Positions 59,542 to 64,000 of a DNA stretch of 64,000 bases are shown here, piece by piece. Both the position numbers and the translations under genes were made by a program. Origin of the DNA: Glossina fuscipes (lineage: Eukaryota > Arthropoda > Insecta > Diptera > Glossinidae); assembly GCF_014805625.2 (NCBI RefSeq), contig NW_023998427.1:1555518-1619517 (forward strand), written 5' to 3'. Position 1 is the stretch's first letter, and each line of letters begins with the position of its first letter. The notes under the pieces were generated by a model that was not told where the DNA came from, ran no database searches, and saw only the letters and a program-made list of their open reading frames with translations.

Positions 59542-62500
59542 ATGTATAATTGCAAATGGAATAACGAAATGAATTCGCCCCATTCTTTGATGGTAGGGGT
59601 ACACAACTACTACAATAATCGAAAACATTGACCATACATAGATGATCGGCTTATTTTGTAAAACATGTTAATAGTTGTAATTTTTACAGTATAATGTTGT
59701 TATTGTTGTTATTGCAATGAAACAACTTCCTGAAGCGCTTAGCGAATAAATATAGAAAAAAAAGAAAAAAATCTTTTTCGAAAAAAAAAAAAAAAAAAAA
59801 ACAGAAAATAGATAAAAAAGAAAAAAATTTGTACAAAAATACATAGAAGCTAACTTGAGAAGAAACGATTTATCAGTGTCATCTTAGGCAAAAATAAAAA
59901 ATTAAATAAGATTAAAAATTATGCGGATTGTAATGAAATGAGATTTTCAACTTTTAATTAACGGAGACGTTTTCTACTTTTGTTGGTTTTTTTTTATTTT
60001 TTTTTTTATTGTACCGATTTACCATAAGTGGCATTTTCATTTTATATGGTGGGATGTGTGATGTATGACAATCGTTCGTTGAAATTGCAAATCTGTATTC
60101 AATCAGATTCAGGAGAAGGCCATGAAATAAAATATTTTTTTTTGTGATTAACTGAATTAAGACGAATTATAGAAGAAATTGAAGAAAGAAGGTGAGGTGG
60201 CATAGAAGAAAAGGAAGAAGAAGCATTTTGTAGATCTTACAGAGAACGGAAAGATTTTTAATCATCTCGGTAGATTCACACGACTCGACTTGAGCGGTTG
60301 AAATATGCTTTGGGTGTTATATAAAGTTGATTTGTTGAGTGCCTCGTCATTTCCAAATTTTATTTATAGAAACACATTTCTAAATTTCTAAGTGAAGAGA
60401 AACAAGAATACATATTGATCTGCAGGAAAGATCATAATTCGCAGATGTTTCGATTCTTCCACGCGAATCAAGTTTCATCAGGTTTCGATTTCGAACGATG
60501 ACGCTTGTCAGATCAAGACGCAAGCATTTGCTAATTTGTGGTTACGTGACAAGAATATTCTTATTATTCTACAATGGTTCGGTGACGGTCGAACGCCGTC
60601 GAACTTTGTCGAGCGATACAAATTTGGCCGGAAATGTATTCCTGTACTAACGTGATTAGGTTAACCTCTAATTTTAAACACGAACTGAGAAACACACTCG
60701 CAAGTTAAATAAATAAAACATTTAATTACTCATCTTTTCAACGTGAAGTATTTATTGTTTCCGTAATGTAAGTAAATGGAACTGAAATAAATGAAACTAA
60801 ATAATAGTTACATAACTGTCAGTATAGCAAACTTTTTTCTCTTTCTTAAAGTCATTCAAACAAAATTCGCAGCAAAAGGAAAAGCAGAGGTGATAACGTG
60901 CAAAAAAAAAAAAAAAAAAAAAAATTATTCCGCGATTTATTATTCGACGATTTTCAAAAATCTTTTTTCATTTTCTTGCACTTTGTAAATGTTAAGAATT
61001 GTTCGAGATGTGCATAAGTTTTCCTACTCTTTGAATCCTATACATGTGTGTTGTCAAATAAAGCAAGTAAAAACCAGTGTGTAGGGAGCCCATGGGCCAT
61101 GGCCCACCATTAGATACCTTACATCATTTCGCTTAATAAAGTTTTATTCGTGTAATGATTTTGAAAAGCGCGACGTTATACGTGAAATGGTCGAAGCAGA
61201 GGTCTACACACAATTCGCACCATTCTCAAAAGCGTTAGTTTTTATATTTCAAAAACTGTGACCTGTAGGTTATTATTTTTTTTATCATTATTACTATTAT
61301 TTATATATTCGCGATGACACGAATCGTGATGAGAATTGGAAAAGAGTAAGAAAAGAGATGGGGGGAAAGGCGATTGTGTGCTCAATCACTCTAAGTATTG
61401 TTTATATCTGGCCTCTCCGTCTATTGTGCTACGACGACTGAAGTAAAGTCTACCGCATTGAGATTTGAATCCGCGAACATAGACTTGGTAGTCGCGACTC
61501 TTAGATACTGGGCTACTTCTTCTGGATGTTGCATAGTGCATAAGTGATGTAGGGTATCAAAATAACTAATAAATTTGGTTGGCTCGATCAAGTTTCATTT
61601 GCATCCTGAACCGATCCTGTATCTTACGTTAACTTGAAGAATAATAACAACAACAAAAATGTTATATAATCTTCGTCTTCTGTATGATAATTAAATATAA
61701 CTACGATTGTGAGCTCTTCAAGGTATTTTAGTTTTTTTTCCCCCTAAATTTATTATTTTGCTTGTAAGAGTGCAAAAATTCGTCTCATAAATCTCAAAGA
61801 TTTCTATGTCCGCCTGTTTTTCTGTTTTTGTTTTTTCTTGCTGATAACTATCTAAACATTGCAAAGATTAAGTTGAAACTTGGCGTATGTATTCGAGAAT
61901 CGATGGTGCTAGAGCTCTTATGAATAAACGGCATCAGTAGATGAAAAAGTGGAATAATTGGAAGCAAATATGTATTAATTTTTTGAATGCATTGATCTGT
62001 AACCGTTAATATCGATATCGATTTGAAATAAAAAAAAAGGATAATTAAAAACGGAGTCTATTTTCTTCTTAAAATTAGATCTTTGTTGGCGTACTAATAG
62101 GGCTAACCCTATTCCCATACAACATATGGCAGGCAAGACGCTCTTTAACGGCGAAAATTGGTGTTTTTTTTTGCAAAAAAATCTTATTTTAAGGCATTTC
62201 GTGCCATAAACGTAAACATGCACATGCACACGCACATCCGCTCACATAAATATGATATCTATTAAGTTGGCTTAATTTGGTTCATAAAAAATTTCAAGTG
62301 TAAAAGTCGACACCTTAAGCTTAAGAGGGTGAACGTTATCGATGCAAGAAAATTCGAAAAACAAATAAGAAACAATGTAAACGCTTTAAACCGACTCTTG
62401 AATACTTGGCGTTTAAAGTCAATAAATGAAGTAAACACTGATTTTTTACTTGTCAAGGAAGACCAATTGTTATTATACGTATTTATATATATATATATAC

Positions 62501-63539
62501 ATATACATATAACTTATATATATATATGTACGTTATTTCACATACAAGGTTTCTATAATCCGGGGACTAATGCAGAGTTAGATTCAGCATAAAATATTAC
62601 AATGATATTTAATTATAGAATAAAAATAAAAATCTTTTTATTAACGGATTACACTCACTTGAAGATTACGTCGGCTTTCAAACCGATGAACCAGCGACAA
62701 CAAATAAATCGAAGATCATGGTTAAAATTACGTTAACGATTGGATTGCGTTATGTCAATCCCGTATAGTCGACTTTCTGTAAGTATTTATGTTTATTCAA
62801 GTAAGCGGAACGATAAAATTAGTATTAGATGATAGTAATGAAAATAAAAAGGTGCCAATAATCCCAACAATTATCATAAAATAGGCAACAAGTTTCACAC
62901 TAACATAGCTTCTGAAGACGTAAAATGAAATGCATATAAATAATATTGTAAAAGACAAAAAAAAAAAAAAAAAAAAGAAATAATAAAAAGCGAAATTTGC
63001 AAGGATACCGTAATCTAGAAACAATCACAAAACTTGCCGCTTTTTTATACATACTCGCACACGCGGAATGTGTGCATAAGCATCAGCATATATAGCGTTA
63101 TACGTATAGTTAAATAGACAGTTGGATGGAATATGAAAAGATGTGTCTGGTCTTCATTTATTTATTTTTTACTCTTTCTATTTATAATTAACACAACAAA
63201 GTAAACGCCTTTGCTATCTGTGTATAAGATGCTGTAAGACTAGTCAGGACAGTAAAAACAATAAGCATGTATGCGAGGCGCATATATCTGCTTAAGGCGA
63301 ATCTTGAGTACGCGCCACCCACATTATAAAATACTTCGAAACTATACTCTACACTATCATGTTGTATGCAAATAAAAAATTACGTTAATAGAAATGGATA
63401 AGTGTGGGCGTGCCTTGAAACTAAATGCTTATAGTATAGATGCTATAGATGGTATTGGAAGAATCTTAATCTATAAAATCGAATTGAGGATAGATTAATG
63501 AAAAGAAATTTCTATATGAGATTTCAATATCTATGTTTA
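59542..63539. other. no gene seen apart from the SINE relative
   Basis: AT-rich DNA with poly(A) tracts (59785-59803, 60902-60923, 62958-62976) and AT repeats (62485-62530). A plus-strand frame at 62329-62592 has a plausible helical start but no family resemblance. Confidence 0.45.
61272..61520 (-). mobile_element. divergent SINE relative with a different body
   Basis: The head segment (61442-61515) matches the other copies (taccgcattgagatttgaat, then ttggtagtcgcgactctta), and a TTATTA-type tail is present near 61272-61300. The roughly 130 bp between them does not resemble the body of copies 1-4. It may be another subfamily or a decayed copy with an insertion. Confidence 0.45.
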
Positions 63540-64000
63540 CCGTCTATTCGTTTATTATTGCTATTATTTTTAACATTATTTTTTTGCTGCTCTTTCCTCT
63601 ATTTATCAATTACAGCTTTATCTAACTTTTATATTGTTATTATTTTCTATCTCTTACTTCTTTTGAATCCGAAATGAGTGTCTATTGTCTTATCCAATGT
63701 TAGTTGCTTTTCCTATTTATTCCATCCCATTCTAAGGTAAGGGCTGCTTTGTTCTATTTCCATTCACGTTATTCTATAATATTTTATGATATTTTGCATA
63801 TTTTTGTTTATTGTTCCGTCCTAGTCTGCTTTATTATATCCCATCCTATGCTATTATGTGTTATTTATATGCTATTTACATGGTATATTAGTATTTTACA
63901 TTGCTATTCCATGCCATTCTATACTGCTCTATACTGTTTTATACTGCTGTGTGTTATTCATTGCCGTCCTATGCTATTGCATGATATGCTATATCTGTGA
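63540..64000 (+). repeat. decayed tandem array, period about 10 bp, at window edge
   Basis: Variants of 'ctatactgct', 'ctattccatg' and 'tattccatcc' recur every 9-11 bp, most clearly at 63900-63965. The 98-codon open frame running off the edge reflects this repeat and has no protein-like features. Confidence 0.55.

Noticed and set aside
63704..64000. 98-codon frame open to the window edge
   Set aside because: Composition follows the decayed tandem array; no protein-like motif.
1..64000. CRISPR array, prokaryotic operon or viral cluster
   Set aside because: No spaced direct repeats with unique spacers and no gene cluster; intron-bearing genes and SINE/LINE/mariner content show a eukaryotic nuclear genome.

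Overview
This is AT-rich eukaryotic DNA, most likely from a higher (brachyceran, probably calyptrate) fly; a tsetse-like Glossina genome would fit. That placement is inference. It rests on a Short gastrulation protein close to the Drosophila one, short AT-rich introns with GT-AG ends, dense microsatellites, and mariner, jockey-like and SINE debris. Two 10-base N runs (14535-14544 and 34570-34579) mark assembly gaps.

Two protein-coding genes can be read exon by exon. On the minus strand, 39829 down to 22038, lie five exons of sog (chordin orthologue, a secreted BMP antagonist). They encode the first von Willebrand C (VWC) domain split over two exons, a linker exon, a 2.3-kb exon with the CHRD domains, VWC2, VWC3 and most of VWC4, and a terminal exon. 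All splice phases agree. The first exon, with the start codon and membrane anchor, was not found. On the plus strand, 53994-55797, is a seven-exon gene for a predicted 306-residue protein with an N-terminal RIIa domain and two IQ motifs, resembling Sp17/CABYR-type axonemal proteins. If sog exon 1 lies beyond 64000, this gene is nested in a sog intron on the opposite strand.

The rest is repeats. Best preserved is a 1,241-bp mariner (13079-14319) with terminal inverted repeats, TA duplication and a DD34D motif, broken by two in-frame stops. At least three more mariner fragments (18560, 32590, 48080), an internally deleted HTH transposase (2070), and non-LTR retrotransposon pieces (reverse transcriptase near 45800-46400, RNase H near 44190-44430) are visible. 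A tRNA-derived SINE family has three copies with clean target-site duplications (17740, 45519, 58805) and two decayed copies (59356, 61272). Two dispersed repeat families, here called A and B, recur about ten and four times in both orientations.

Layout: 1-22037 repeats and low complexity downstream of sog; 22038-39829 sog exons and introns; 39830-53993 repeat-rich sog intron or upstream DNA; 53994-56480 the RIIa/IQ gene; 56481-64000 low complexity, SINEs and a decayed tandem array at the right edge. No CRISPR, operon or prokaryotic system is present, and I found no multi-gene system that I would call new. The most reportable items are the SINE family, the opposite-strand RIIa/IQ gene and repeat families A and B.
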